Shown here: in pieces, positions 1-28,673 of the stretch
Numbering within the stretch: the stretch's first letter is position 1
How the letters are laid out: each line of letters starts with the position of its first letter
Source of the DNA: Diphasiastrum complanatum
Lineage: Eukaryota; Streptophyta; Lycopodiopsida; Lycopodiales; Lycopodiaceae
NCBI GenBank assembly: GCA_029204225.1
Contig: CM055096.1
Span: forward strand, 47,131,079 to 47,195,078
Direction of reading: 5' to 3'
DNA: 64,000 bases
Notes under the pieces: generated by a model
Databases searched by the model: none
The model's input: only the letters and a program-made list of their open reading frames with translations
What the model was told of the DNA's origin: nothing
Position numbers and translations under genes: made by a program

Positions 1-559
1 AGTCAAAGTAACAACCAAAATGTGTCAGAGCTTCACCATACTAAATAACTTCAAAGTATGTCTACTTATTTGGGCTAGTGCTTCGCTGCCAGCTCCAACA
101 AACAAATCCACCAAGATCTTGTCTACTGCTATTTAAAAGTTGGCAAAACAGTTCCAAAACTCCTAAAAGCATAGAAGTTTGCTTTACCATTCAGTAATGT
201 CATATGCTGGCTATTTTGAGTGGCAGTAGGTTATATCAAGAGGCATGCAATAAGTAGACAATGTCAAAATGACCTTCACGGGCTTCAAATTCTCTTGAAG
301 GGATCCATAACAAGCCTATAAGATACTACCAAGTTATATCAGAACAGCCTTCCAGATCCTCAGCATTCCAAAAACGCCTGAACCAAATCATTGCTTACTT
401 TTTTAGAGAAAAATCAGGTTAAACCCTGATCTCAGCTGTATTCGAGCGGTGCACATTATAGAGAGTGCAGGGAGGAGCTACAGGAGGATAGCTATAGGAG
501 GATGACTTCAGTGAGGGAGGGGGAGGTATCCATGCATTTGCTATCAAATAAAAAGGGTG
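1..559. other. TPI intron 6, distal part, nothing recognised
   Basis: AT-rich sequence without a convincing gene. A short minus-strand frame near 1-140 ends in a stop, but it has no TPI similarity at the motif level and no supporting exon context. Confidence 0.5.
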
Positions 560-948
560 TTTGTAGCATGCTATTAGGGGTTATAGATAATCGTCATAAA
601 AAATTAGAGCTATTTTTTCTAATTCTCTCAGAATATGTAAGTCTGTTTATTTAAACGCTCGACCTATATTTCTGTTTTTAGCAGTTTTCTTACTTTACTC
701 TGTACACGCAGTATGTGTCAGTATCACCTTCATGACACGGTTAGTAGTGAGTCGGGATACGTCCCGTAACAGGGTCCGACCTACCATGCAGCAGAAACCC
801 CAAAAATACTGATGACTATATGTACTGCTTTTCTCTCTTTGGGAATATAGTTCACTAGCATGCTTCTTGGGTTTTTGTGTGCTCTCTCTTTCAGCTACTG
901 TTTAGCCTGTGAATTAGCTGGCGTTTACTGTAGGAACAATCATTGACA
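560..948 (+). mobile_element. Putative 5' LTR of a decayed Copia element
   Basis: The right edge is set by TTGACA at 943-948, immediately before a primer-binding-site-like TGATATCAGAGCC (949-961). The left edge near TGTAGCATG is a guess. No matching 3' LTR was found. The element runs opposite to TPI inside its intron 6. Confidence 0.4.
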
Positions 949-961
949 TGATATCAGAGCC
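949..961 (+). other. Primer binding site (initiator-Met tRNA type)
   Basis: TGATATCAGAGCC differs by one base from the usual plant Copia primer site TGGTATCAGAGCC. Confidence 0.55.
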
Positions 962-1933
962 AAGGTCGAAAGCAGTTCGACGTTAGTTGAACAGGCTATG
1001 AAGCTGCTAACAGAAAAGTGCACATAACAGAAGCAATTCTCCACAAATTGATGAGCTGTTTGGTGCTGGATAAACCTAGCAAAAGTTGTTGGACAGTCAG
1101 GGTGGTCGTAGCAATTTAAAACACGGTGTTTGGTTAAACAACAGCTCTTAAATTGCATGGAATATGGCTGGTTTTGACAGGTAGGGTTTAGAGACTCGAA
1201 ATTTTCTCCACATAGAATAGAATTCGGTGCTGTAAATCTGAAGCACAAGTCGCCTAGCTACTGCAATCCAGCTAGCAAGAGGCCATGCTAAGCCATGGAG
1301 AGGTCTTGAAGATCCTCCTTCAGCGTGCCCAAATCATGTGTATCGTTGGATTTTGGATCCTTTGAATCTCTAGTAGAGATTAATCAAGTGTGGACCTTTA
1401 GATGTGAAGCAACGGTCCAGATCTTGTTGAAAGGGCCCAAAGCATTTTTGAAGGCCATCTTGCCATGCAACTTCTTTAAGAATCTTCAAGTTTGAAGATG
1501 TGAAAGGGACCCGACAGGAGAATGTCGTGTTGAAGTGAACTTGACTTCAAACTGAAGTTGTATTTTAAAAGCTGATTTTTAAACTATTTTGTGTGTGCCC
1601 ATAATTTGGGCTACACTTATCGGATTTGACCCAAAGAAGGGCACCTAGATTGTACCTGCAAGTACGGTACCGAAAAACATAGTGATTGCTGCGGAGAAAC
1701 CATTGGGAGGATGTCAAAAGTCATTTGACCCTTTCAGGGGGCAGGTCGTTGATAGTGTACAGTGGAAAGCATTTTCAGTTTTGCGGTGATCTTGGCTGGC
1801 TTTCAACTTGCCACCTCAGCGGCGAGGGGCCTGGAAAGGGAAAATTAGCAGGTCATTATCTTGAGTTTTTGACGTCACCATTATACTCGGAGCACTTTTT
1901 TAGCCTTCAGGTGCGTTTTTGAGCCGTTTTGAG

Positions 1934-2560
1934 ATGGCAAATGTGAACAAGTCAATTTTGGGTGAGGCTAGCAAGTTGGATTGCATTTCCAACTATAGCA
2001 TATGGAAATTCAAGATGAAGAGCATCCTTATGGAGAAGGAGCTCTGGGACATTGTAACAGGCATAGAATCGAGGCCGAACACAACTCTTGCAGATATGCA
2101 AACCTACGACAAAAGAGCGCAAACAGCATTGTCCTTAATACATTTGTCAGTGAAAGATCACGTCATTGTGCACATCAGTGAAGTCGTGACAATGAGAGGT
2201 GCTTGGGAAGCACTCAGAACGCAACATCAAACAGCGAACCCATTGCAAACGATGTTCTTAAGGACCAAATTGAACGCAATTCGCATGGAGGAAGTGAGAA
2301 TGCAAGTGCTTTCTATACACGCATCAAGGAATTGAGAGACCAGCTCACTGCGATTGGTGAACCAATACGAGATGCATAATTGGTACATACGACAATGAAT
2401 GGACTGGCAAAACCATTTCAGATGTTGTTAGCGGCATTGCATCGAGGGAGAGGCTATCTACCTTCAAAGATCTTCATGGCATTTTATTGCAGGAGGAACA
2501 AAGACGAATGCTGTGATTTTAGTAGCAGATCACTGAAGTTTAGAAAGGGGGAAGAACCTT
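1934..2560 (+). pseudogene. Copia Gag fragment
   Basis: The open part from ATG at 1934 reads a retrotransposon Gag N-terminus of the UBN2/DUF4219 type (NYSIWKFKMKSILMEKELWD, then AWEALRTQHQT). After the stop near 2335 similarity continues in shifted frames (SDVVSGIASRERLSTFKDL, LLQEEQRR) up to about 2510. No protease or integrase is recognised downstream. The 1686-1922 frame before it looks like leader sequence. The fragment cannot make a functional Gag. Confidence 0.8.
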
Positions 2561-20800
<18,240 letters not shown>

Positions 20801-20935
20801 AATCCACTACTCTTTCAAACACTATCGATCGATCGATCTGTGTGTGTGTGTGTGTGTCTCTCGCTCTCTCTCTCTCTCTCTTTCTCGCTCGCTCGCGCTC
20901 TCTCTCTCTCTCTCTCTCGTACTTAACGAAGAAGA
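20801..20935 (-). promoter_or_regulatory. TPI 5' leader with compound GA/CA microsatellite
   Basis: Upstream of the TPI ATG, on the minus strand, lie long GA runs with a short CA run and (GATC) repeats (plus strand 20826-20925). GA-rich leaders are common in plant genes; I infer it is in the 5' UTR or core promoter. Confidence 0.5.
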
Positions 20936-21029
20936 GACTCTTTCTTTATCTTCTTTTGTTCCGAAGCAGAAGAATGCGAGAAAATTAAACCCGAGCCGCC
21001 AGGGACGCCAACGTAGCCCGTGTCCAGTA

Positions 21030-21035
21030 CACGTG
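21030..21035. promoter_or_regulatory. G-box CACGTG
   Basis: Palindromic CACGTG 230 bp upstream of the TPI start codon; a bZIP/bHLH binding core in plants. Confidence 0.4.
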
Positions 21036-21076
21036 GTGGGTGGCCATTAGTGGATACCCACCCGCAATGGATTTTT

Positions 21077-21126
21077 GGTGACTATTCTGTCCATTTCTGA
21101 ACAGATTAAAAAGCAGAATAGTCACC
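21077..21126. repeat. 13-bp inverted repeat
   Basis: ggtgactattctg (21077-21089) and cagaatagtcacc (21114-21126) are perfect complements around a 24-base loop, in the presumed TPI promoter. Confidence 0.8.
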
Positions 21127-21130
21127 TGTT

Positions 21131-21144
21131 TTTTTTATAAAAAG
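21131..21144 (-). promoter_or_regulatory. Possible TATA box of TPI
   Basis: On the minus strand CTTTTTATAAAAAA lies about 335 bp before the ATG, downstream of the G-box repeats as transcribed. This is a weak, composition-prone match. Confidence 0.25.
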
Positions 21145-21262
21145 TTTAGTGCAGATTTTGCCTGCGTCTGCCACGTGGCAGCATCGGATTGGTCTCAAAT
21201 TTTTTTAGTGCTGATTTTGCTTGCACCTGCTACGTGGCAATTAAGGATTGGTTTAAAAAAGG
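21145..21262. repeat. Two 59-bp tandem units, each with an ACGTGG core
   Basis: Units begin tttagtgc at 21145 and 21204 and share tttagtgc-gattttgc-tgc, acgtggca and ggattggt. The first has the perfect palindrome GCCACGTGGC (21170-21179); the second has TACGTGGCA. They lie upstream of TPI. Confidence 0.75.
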
Positions 21263-21280
21263 TCCAAAAATCCATTACGC

Positions 21281-21401
21281 AATGGAACGGGCCGGGTAAT
21301 GCCCGGGTCGGATTTCCAAAAAATTTTAGGCTCGGCTCGGAGCCTAAAATTTTTTGGAAATCCGAACCGGGCATAATGGCCTCTACCCGGCCCCTTCCAT
21401 A
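21281..21401. repeat. Long near-perfect palindrome
   Basis: Inner arms of 34 bp (21299-21332 and 21341-21374) differ at one base and are separated by the 8-base loop cggctcgg. Outer arms (atgga-cgggccgggta against tacccggccccttccat) extend the structure to 21281-21401 with a few mismatches. It could be a foldback element, a MITE or a terminal hairpin of the adjacent Helitron. Confidence 0.85.
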
Positions 21402-21473
21402 ATACGTTTCCCACCGTAAAATCATTTTCTGTTTTTTAATGAAGTAAATAAAATTTCACGTTCGACACGGAAA

Positions 21474-21558
21474 GTGCATGTAAAAACAAGCACATTGTGG
21501 CAAGCCACACAGTCGCGGAAGGTGCATGTAAAAACAAGCACATTGTGGCAAGCCACAC
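21474..21558. repeat. 37-bp direct repeat, period 48
   Basis: gtgcatgtaaaaacaagcac and the following 17 bases occur identically at 21474-21510 and 21522-21558, 66 bp beyond the end of the Helitron endonuclease frame. Confidence 0.85.
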
Positions 21559-21623
21559 GGCCCTGCCTTTACAAGATGTAGCAAGCTGGATTTTATTTTT
21601 GGGAAAACAAGTAGTGTGTGTTT

Positions 21624-22280
21624 TTAGGCACAAATATAATATATTGGTGAATGATCTGACCAGTAAGCGTACATAGATCCAAATAAATCTCCTAAATTTT
21701 GGATGTTTGTCCAAACATGATCTAATTGTGTGCCATACATAGTTGGTGCTTCTTGAAAGGCCAAGTGCATATTATACCGAGACATAAGCGAATGAAGTTT
21801 TTGGAAATTTTTATTCATGTTCAATGCATTAATATTTAAGTCACCGATTACAATAAATGGTGCGGCTTTGGGAATGTTGTTGAGTATTATGTTTAGTTGT
21901 TCAATAAACGTGGAAATAATAGAATTTGGTTGTCTGTATATTGCAATTAGATGCAGGTTATTAAATTTATAAGTAAATGTAGCATGAATAATTTCGGTGT
22001 GTCGTGTATTATATAACTGGACATGGTCAACATGTTGAGTTTCGTGATATAATATTGTTGATCCTGTAAAGGCGTAATTGTCAATGGCTTTGAAGGTGGT
22101 TGGAAAATAAAGTTGATGATCATGAGTTTGTGTTTCTTGTAAACATAATATGTGTGATGTCATTAGATTATAATCATTTTTAATATTATGTTTGTATTTA
22201 AATAATGATCTAGTGTTAGTGATTGAATAATGAGATGTGTTTTTGCATAGGTATGCATATTCGGGATTTGGAAACTCCAA
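21624..22280 (-). pseudogene. Helitron AP-endonuclease domain, open
   Basis: About 218 uninterrupted codons with the APE-type signature: Glu in ILCLQETQTHD, FIVIGDLNIN, GTQLDHVWTNI and YWSDHSPIYY. This domain nicks DNA in LINEs and Helentrons. It has no good ATG of its own. Around 22210 its frame shifts relative to the helicase C-terminus (HLIIQS joins NTRSLFKYKH), showing it was once fused to the helicase by one reading frame. It is intact while the rest of the element is broken. Confidence 0.88.
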
Positions 22281-23828
22281 TTTCTTGTTGTTCTTATGCG
22301 TGTCATTTCTTGATGGACAGAGGAATCGAGTTTAAAATGGTTTGAAGTCAATGGCAATGTGATGTATACATTTGCAGGTTCTTTGACTCGTGTTAGGGCT
22401 GTATACATTAAACCATGTTTTGGATTGAATGCTAATTCAGTTATTGTTAGACCCTGCGCTCAATGTATTGTTCTTGCTATAGCAATTTTGATTGGGAATT
22501 GTTTTCTTGTAACTTTATTAAATATAGATTGGCCGATTTGGAGTTCTTTCATGATTCGATGTATTGGAGTCCATGTTCGGTTTATGTTGTTGGCTTGGTA
22601 TACATGGACATGATTTTGTCGGGCATTTTTGCCAATTATTAAATTGTATCCATACAATGTCTTCTGTAGAGGCCATGGTTCTAGTTTGGAAAATGCCATC
22701 TGCTCCATTTACAAGTCCATCTTCAACATTAACATAAATTGTTTCTATCAATGATGATGTTGCAGATGATGTTTGTGATATTAGTATCATAGGACTGCAA
22801 CTAGGACTACGAATGTCAATTGCTTGTAAACAGAATTCTGCACCTGTGACTATATGGTAAATGTTGTTGTTGTATTGTTGTATATCTTTGTTTGTGTAAA
22901 ACAAATGTGGTAAATTAGGTATAGGAGGCAGTGTTTCATTTAACCAACCAATATCTGCAGATGTATGTGTGGTTTCTCTAACTTTGTTTAAAACATGTAT
23001 GAAATATCTTGTTGTCACATTACTTGTTGAAGTTCATAGCACATGAACATGGTTTCCCAGGATGAATTATTAAGTGCAAACAAATTTTGTTCAGGTTTTT
23101 TAAAAATCCAAGAATCTAGAACAGGAGCTGTTTGAAATAGATCACCACAGGTTATAACATCAGCACCTCCAAAAAATTCTGATGGGTTGTGCATGATAGT
23201 TCGAAGTCATTGATCTGCAAATCTAAAAGTTCTTTCGCCAATTAAAGAAACTTCATTAAATACTACGAGTTCCAAATTTTTGTATGGAATTTAAAGTTTG
23301 TAATTTTTCACCAGAAAGAGAGGTTAGGTCTTTTGTGTTTGAAGGTAAATGTAATGCTGAATGTATGATGGTTCCATGGATATTAAAAGCTGCTTTTCCT
23401 ATATATGCCATTAGCAATGCTCTTGGATTTTCAATATGGTTTGTGTTATTTCTATAATAATGACGAAGTAAACCTTGTACAAGCAGAAGCAAGGTATATG
23501 TTTTGCCAATCCCACCGCCTCCAATTAGAAATAGATGAATGCGATTTGTTGCATTTATGCACTTTCTATGCATTACATCATCAAAAAGGAGTCGTTGCGT
23601 GTGATTTAACTTTGCAAGTTCATGATAATATGTATCTTGATTCATGATTTTGTATGTCAATTTTGGGGCTACATCGATTTGTTTTTTTGGGTTGTAATTC
23701 ATATGACTTGGGAATTCAATTTCAAGATTGTAGTTATTGGTCGTGTTACATGTGTGGGCATGAGATTTTCGGCGTTTGTATAGATGTGCTGTGTTAATCG
23801 ATATGCTGAAATAAATTCTGCTAAACAA
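22211..23828 (-). pseudogene. Helitron PIF1-like helicase, broken
   Basis: From the N-terminus: LNHTQRLLFDDVMHR, Walker A GGGGIGKTYT, GKAAFNIHGTIIHSALHLP, SLSGEKLQ, then in another frame VVFNEVSLIG where Walker B (normally DE) has Asn for Asp. Next come FFGGADVITCGDLFQTAPV, FKKPEQNLFALNNSSWE and motif VI MYTALTRVKEPANVYI. At least three frame changes are needed. Related in sequence to PIF1 DNA helicases that unwind the strand displaced during rolling-circle transposition. Confidence 0.85.
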
Positions 23829-23913
23829 AGGTTTGAGTAGTCAGTAGGTCGAGAGAGATACTTTTCAATTTTGGTTAGGTATCATATGTCTGTTGAATCG
23901 AGATGATGAAACA

Positions 23914-24760
23914 CTAAATCTTTTTTTTTTTAAGAACAAATGCCGGTGTTGATTCTGGATTCGTGTTAATAAATGTGAATGTTCTTGTGGAGGTGTGCAA
24001 AGGTAACGACAATACAATAAATGATGCAAGTTGTGCACTCATTTGATGTGCATTTAAAAATGCGGTGCCCATATGTTTTAGTCTTGTAAATGTACCTAGT
24101 TTGTGATACAAAGATTTTGTGAATGCACGTTTTAAAGATTGCGAAAGTGAGGTATCAATTTTTGTTAAATATGATGTACAGTAACTTGCAGCGGCATATG
24201 GATCAAGAATATATTGCAAATCCATATTTGCATTCCACAGTTCACTCATGCGTGGATTGAAGCTATTTGTGTATATATCATTGGGATTACATTTGAGAAA
24301 TATTGTAGGTTTTTTTAAACTGCTTTTTATGGCTTGTATGTAATGATCAAATGGTATTTCTAGGATGTAAAAAACCTGTATGTTTTATTGTATTATTAGA
24401 ATTTATTTTTTCTTTGATAATCCGACATAGATTTTGGTAAAGGTTTTTTGTATGTCTTTTTGTTTCTGGAAATGGATGTAAAATACTGGTGTATGGCATT
24501 GGTGGTCGTGGAAAATGAAAATGACATTGTTTACCAGTTCAGGTTTTATAGCATGTTTGTCGATGATGATGAGTTTGTATGTCTATGTTTTTTGTATTGA
24601 GTTTTGTACTGTCACAAGAAATATACATATCGATAAATTTAGCAATTTCGATTTCAGTTTCTTTACCATAAAGTGGTGCATTTGCAAGCCATAATAATCC
24701 ATGGTCATGTTGATTGCCACGATTTTGAAACTCAGTTACAAAAAAATAATCTTAAATATT
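23914..24760 (-). pseudogene. Helitron HUH Rep nuclease domain, broken
   Basis: VTEFQNRGNQHDHGLLW, then LANAPLYG (about 24660-24730), holds the two-histidine metal site. CHFHFPRPPMPYTSIL follows in a region with stops. The tyrosine motif NMDLQYILDPYAAASYCTSY, then LTK (24150-24250), holds the two candidate nucleophilic tyrosines. The order is that of Helitron Rep. Confidence 0.85.
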
Positions 24761-26850
24761 TCCCAAAATGTTTGTTTTTTTTAATATCAACGTGCATAAT
24801 GCATTAATTTTCATGGTATAGTATCTCGCACAGGTTGTTGGATCGTGTCTGATCAAGTTCCTGAAAATTTCATTTTGATTTTTGTACGTGGCAAATTGCG
24901 AAATGTTTGCATTGAGTTTTTGCAAACATGACATGAGTGGTGACCATTTGTGTTCAACAGAAGATAATATTATGAAAAATGTTGGTGGACCTAGTTGTCG
25001 TATCATTGCGAGAATATTTATACGTAATCCATGTTTATAGTCAGGCGATGTACGAATGTGGCCAAAATCTTGGTATCCTAAATTTGAATGGAGTATTTGT
25101 TCAATATTCGTATCATGAATCACGTCTTTTGCAATTAGTTTTGTATTTTGAAGGGTACCTTTTCGTAGTCTTATCCAGATGGAACCAAGTATTTGGTGAA
25201 TAAGTATTTTGGTTGCTTTAAAAAACAAATTCGTTATATGTTGTGAGAAATTGTATTTGTAATGTAACAATTTCCATTTTGCAATGTGTTGGTATGTATA
25301 TTTATTTGAAATAGGCATCATGCGACGAGTTCCAAAATACAAAGTTGGATAATTAAGTTCTTCAGCATATGTATATTGAAATATTCCAATGGGAGTTTTG
25401 ACCTTCACAAGGAGCAATAGTTTTGTAACAATGTTCATAGTCAATAACATATTCATTATTTGTAAATGGATGTATTAGAGTGTCATCTGCAATGGTTTCC
25501 TCAATATTAGTTTCGTAATTTTTTAATTCATTTATAATTGATGATTCTAGGCATGTAGTAATGTTATCGAAGTGTTTTTGCTATGATTGATTAATCTAGT
25601 TTTTGGTATAGTGGCATTTTCGAAATATCAATAAGAGTAGTCATTAGTTTCATGGGATGAATTTTACCAATTATGTAGTTTGTTTTATATTCGAGTTTTC
25701 TTTTAAGACCAATTATCCTGGCACTACCATCGTCGATGAAACGTAATAATATATTTTGGATTTTGTTAAGATTAGCAAGCACATTTATGATGTTTCATGT
25801 TGCTCCAAGCTGACCTTGATGTGCTAATTCTCGTATTTGTAAAAATGCAATTTTAGGAGCCAACAAACGCTCTTCTAATTCATTAAGTTGTGTAATTGAA
25901 GGTATTTCAAAATTTAAAGACATGTTTATAGGTGACAAAAATTTTGGCAGTTTGTATTTTAGGACATGTTTTTGACAATCTTTGCATATGTACAAAGTCC
26001 GTTCTAAATATAGATCAGAAGAGATGGATTTTGATGTTCTTATGAAAGCGATGTCTTCAAAAGTCGTCATATGAGTTTGGAATTGGAAGTACATAGACTC
26101 ACAACTAATACATGGATAAATAGGAGTGTCTTCTATACATTTGAAATATTTTTTTAAAACAGAAGTATAGTTATAGAATTGCCTATTTTTTTTGTTGAGA
26201 CTTGTCGGATCTGCATTTGGGCACTCTGGCTTGTTGCATAGTGCATGTCGAGCACGAATGATTCTATTTAAAATAATTTTTTTTTGTACATATCGCGTCA
26301 GGGAACATTTGTAAGAATTTAGAGAAGCTGTTTTGTTGACAATATGGGATGTTGTAAAACTAAATGTTCAATGACTAACAATAGAGAGCGCGTCCAATAT
26401 TGTTGGTTGAGTTTAGGTTTTTGAAACAAGTTAGTAGTACCTATAGCAGGTGGATTGTTAAGTTTGTTTTTGTAAATTTTACATGCTTTTCGGATTCGGT
26501 ACAAAACATGTATTTTTTTAATAATATTAGTAGAGAATTTTGTTTCGAATTTTTGAATAATATTTTTGTTTATAGTGTTGGTGTTTGTTGAACAAGTTCT
26601 TCAATATAATTTGTCATATCAAGTGTCCATTTTGGTAAAGCGTTTGTAATTTGTTTGTTTTCTTTTTTTAGTATATTGATACTGTAAAATATTTTTGTTT
26701 TACTATGTATTGTTTCCGGAAATATGTGCTGAAATTTTTTGGCAATTTGTTTTTTAGTACAAGTTGAATTGGTTTCAAGTAATGTTTTTAGTGTATTGTC
26801 ATTGTAAGCGCGTTATGTCATTTTCATGAAAATTAGAATTGTTTGTATGC
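24752..26850 (-). pseudogene. Helitron N-terminal region (DUF6570 / Helitron-like N)
   Basis: Open pieces at 24752-25456 (LNYPTLYFGTRR, LGPPTFFIILSSVEHKW), 25591-25782 and 25795-26094 (LYICKDCQKHVLKYKLP, LNELEERLLAPKIAFLQIRE) match the conserved N-terminal half of Helitron proteins. Upstream, 26319-26504 (IRKACKIYKNKL) is probably the divergent N-terminus. Several stops and frame changes. Confidence 0.78.
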
Positions 26851-27480
26851 GTAATAGAGTTTGGAGTAGTCATATTTTTTTTAAGTTATGTAGGAAATGT
26901 ATTTGTATGCAGATGATATGAATGTGTACAATTTTTTGCAACCTGCAACCATATACGAAGTCATGTCGATATTATTGGCTATCAAAAATATAAGCAAGCG
27001 AACTTATGCAATTCTGAATTGGAAACTATACAAGACAAAGTAGTATAATTTGTATATGGTTTAAAAAGAAAATAGATACATTTTCTGGACATATAGTACA
27101 AGATATTAGGGAGAGATAGAGAATGCAATTAATATGATTGGGATCTTTTTACTATGTTTGCTAAAATTCTGCAGGGTTAATCTATGGTTTAAATGAATAA
27201 TTCTTTTAGAATGAATTCTTGAAGCTGTTACAGAAAAAAGAGAGAAGCAACTGTGTAATGTAATCAGATACAAAGTTATAGACTTTAGGAAGAAGACCAA
27301 GATATTTATAGATAAAGTAGTATGTAATAGTGGAACACAACCATTGCAATTATGGGTGTTGTGAAAAGCTTGTAATGGATTCGGAATGCATGACACTCGA
27401 TACATGATTCTTGAAATTTAAGAAGGGTCAAAGTTAAGAGGTGGTTGAGGAATGTGCATAAATGAGCTTACAGAGAGGCA
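26851..27480. other. Spacer between Helitron and Gypsy leader
   Basis: AT-rich, no recognised gene. The Helitron 5' end may lie here. Confidence 0.4.
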
Positions 27481-28560
27481 TGCTTCGTGATAAGAATTTG
27501 CTGGAACCCAAAAAACACACCAATCTGCAATTTTGGAGGAAAAAAGAGCCCAAAATCTCATCAGATTTTTGTATCTCTAGAACCAGTGTGAATTAACTCT
27601 TGCATGACTGGAAGCAGCTCCAGGGTACTATTCCAGACCTACATAGAAGCCTGCGAGAGTTAGTTCCAAGCAGATTGTAAAAATCAGAGAGAAATCATAA
27701 AAAATTTAAAAACCCCTTGAAAAAATCCAAAAAAATTTCAAATCTTCATAAGAACTCTCGTAGAGCCCTCTGAAGTTCCATCTCAGTGAGACCAGGACAC
27801 AGAGAAGCTTGCAAGAGTTAGTTTGATGTCTAAGTGCCTGTGCGAGAGTTCCCAGTGAAAAAAAGATGGAAAAGTACCAGTGAACCCTCGCAGACAGCAA
27901 AATTTTTAGTTCCAGTTGTCAAGAACTCTAGCAGAGGATTCAAAAAGTCCATCTCAGTGAGACCAGGACACAGAAGAGCTTGCGAGAATTAGTTTGATTC
28001 CAGGGAGCAGAAAATTGGATTTAAGTGCAAAAAAATCACTAAAAAGTGAAGATCCACCAAATCCTTCCAGTAAGAACTCTCGTAGACCCTCTTAATTGAT
28101 TCAGAATGATCATTTCCATCAGTGATGGCTTAAGCCTACGCGAGTTAGTTTTGAGATTTGGTGAAGATCAAGCCAAAAAGTGGTTTTGAACCCTAGTAGA
28201 CAGTGAAATTTTCACTTCTTGCAAGAGTTAACTCTCGTAGAGAATTCTATAGTGAGATCTGACCCAGATCCAGCTACTGTGAGCCTTGCGAGAGTTACTT
28301 CCCAAAGATCAGAGAGATATCAGGTTTTTTATCTACAAAAATAGCTAAAGAACCCTCGCACAGCCAACACTCGCACAAGGGAACCCTCGCAGACCAGATC
28401 AGTGGAAAGATCTGCATCAGATCCAGCTACTGTCAAAATCTCAGGTCAATCAGTGCAAGGAGTAAAAAGTTATCAAGGAAAACCCACCGTAAAAGGCCTA
28501 AAATTCACTTCCGGCCGATCAGATCGATCAAATTCTTGAGATCCAGACTGCATCCTACTG
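27480..28560 (+). repeat. Repeat-rich leader of the Gypsy element, CTCGCAGA / CGAGAGTTA motifs
   Basis: Diverged repeats about 60-160 bp apart. Each tends to pair a phrase such as aactctcgtagagccctc with its near complement tgcgagagttagtt a few dozen bases later. The clearest duplicate (ccatctcagtgagaccagga, then cacagaagagctt-type sequence) is at 27778-27825 and 27949-27990. It lies just before gag, so it is probably LTR or 5' leader, but LTR ends were not found. Confidence 0.6.
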
Positions 28561-28673
28561 TATAAGCAAGATCCAATCACTTTGGAACCCACCATCGGAT
28601 GAATTTGAGATTGGGATGATCAATAGCACGAAGGATAGCAAATCAAGCACCACACCTTCCCAGATTAGCAGCT

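Larger units (their letters stand above)
21624..26850 (-). mobile_element. Helentron-type Helitron (Rep, PIF1-like helicase, AP endonuclease), decayed
   Basis: In transcription order the minus strand carries a zinc-rich N-terminal region, a Helitron-like domain, an HUH Rep nuclease, a PIF1-family helicase and a C-terminal exonuclease/endonuclease/phosphatase domain, all split by frameshifts and stops. Known Helentrons and Helitron2 elements have this Rep-helicase-endonuclease order; the usual land-plant Helitron1 lacks the endonuclease. Element ends are not defined. The right edge is set where coding similarity fades. No CTRR terminus was established. Confidence 0.85.

Noticed and set aside
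1-140. Minus-strand frame ending in a stop, considered as the TPI last exon
   Set aside because: It lacks IYGGSV and the VGGASL phosphate-binding motif in proper form and does not align with the expected 70 residues; only a vague V-D-x-F-V-G-A likeness.
940-1248. 102-codon minus-strand open frame
   Set aside because: Overlaps the primer site and leader of the plus-strand Copia relic; no domain.
27706-28560. The recurring CTCGCAGA phrases considered as a CRISPR-like or satellite array
   Set aside because: Spacing and sequence are irregular and the motifs alternate in orientation; position before gag fits an LTR or leader better.
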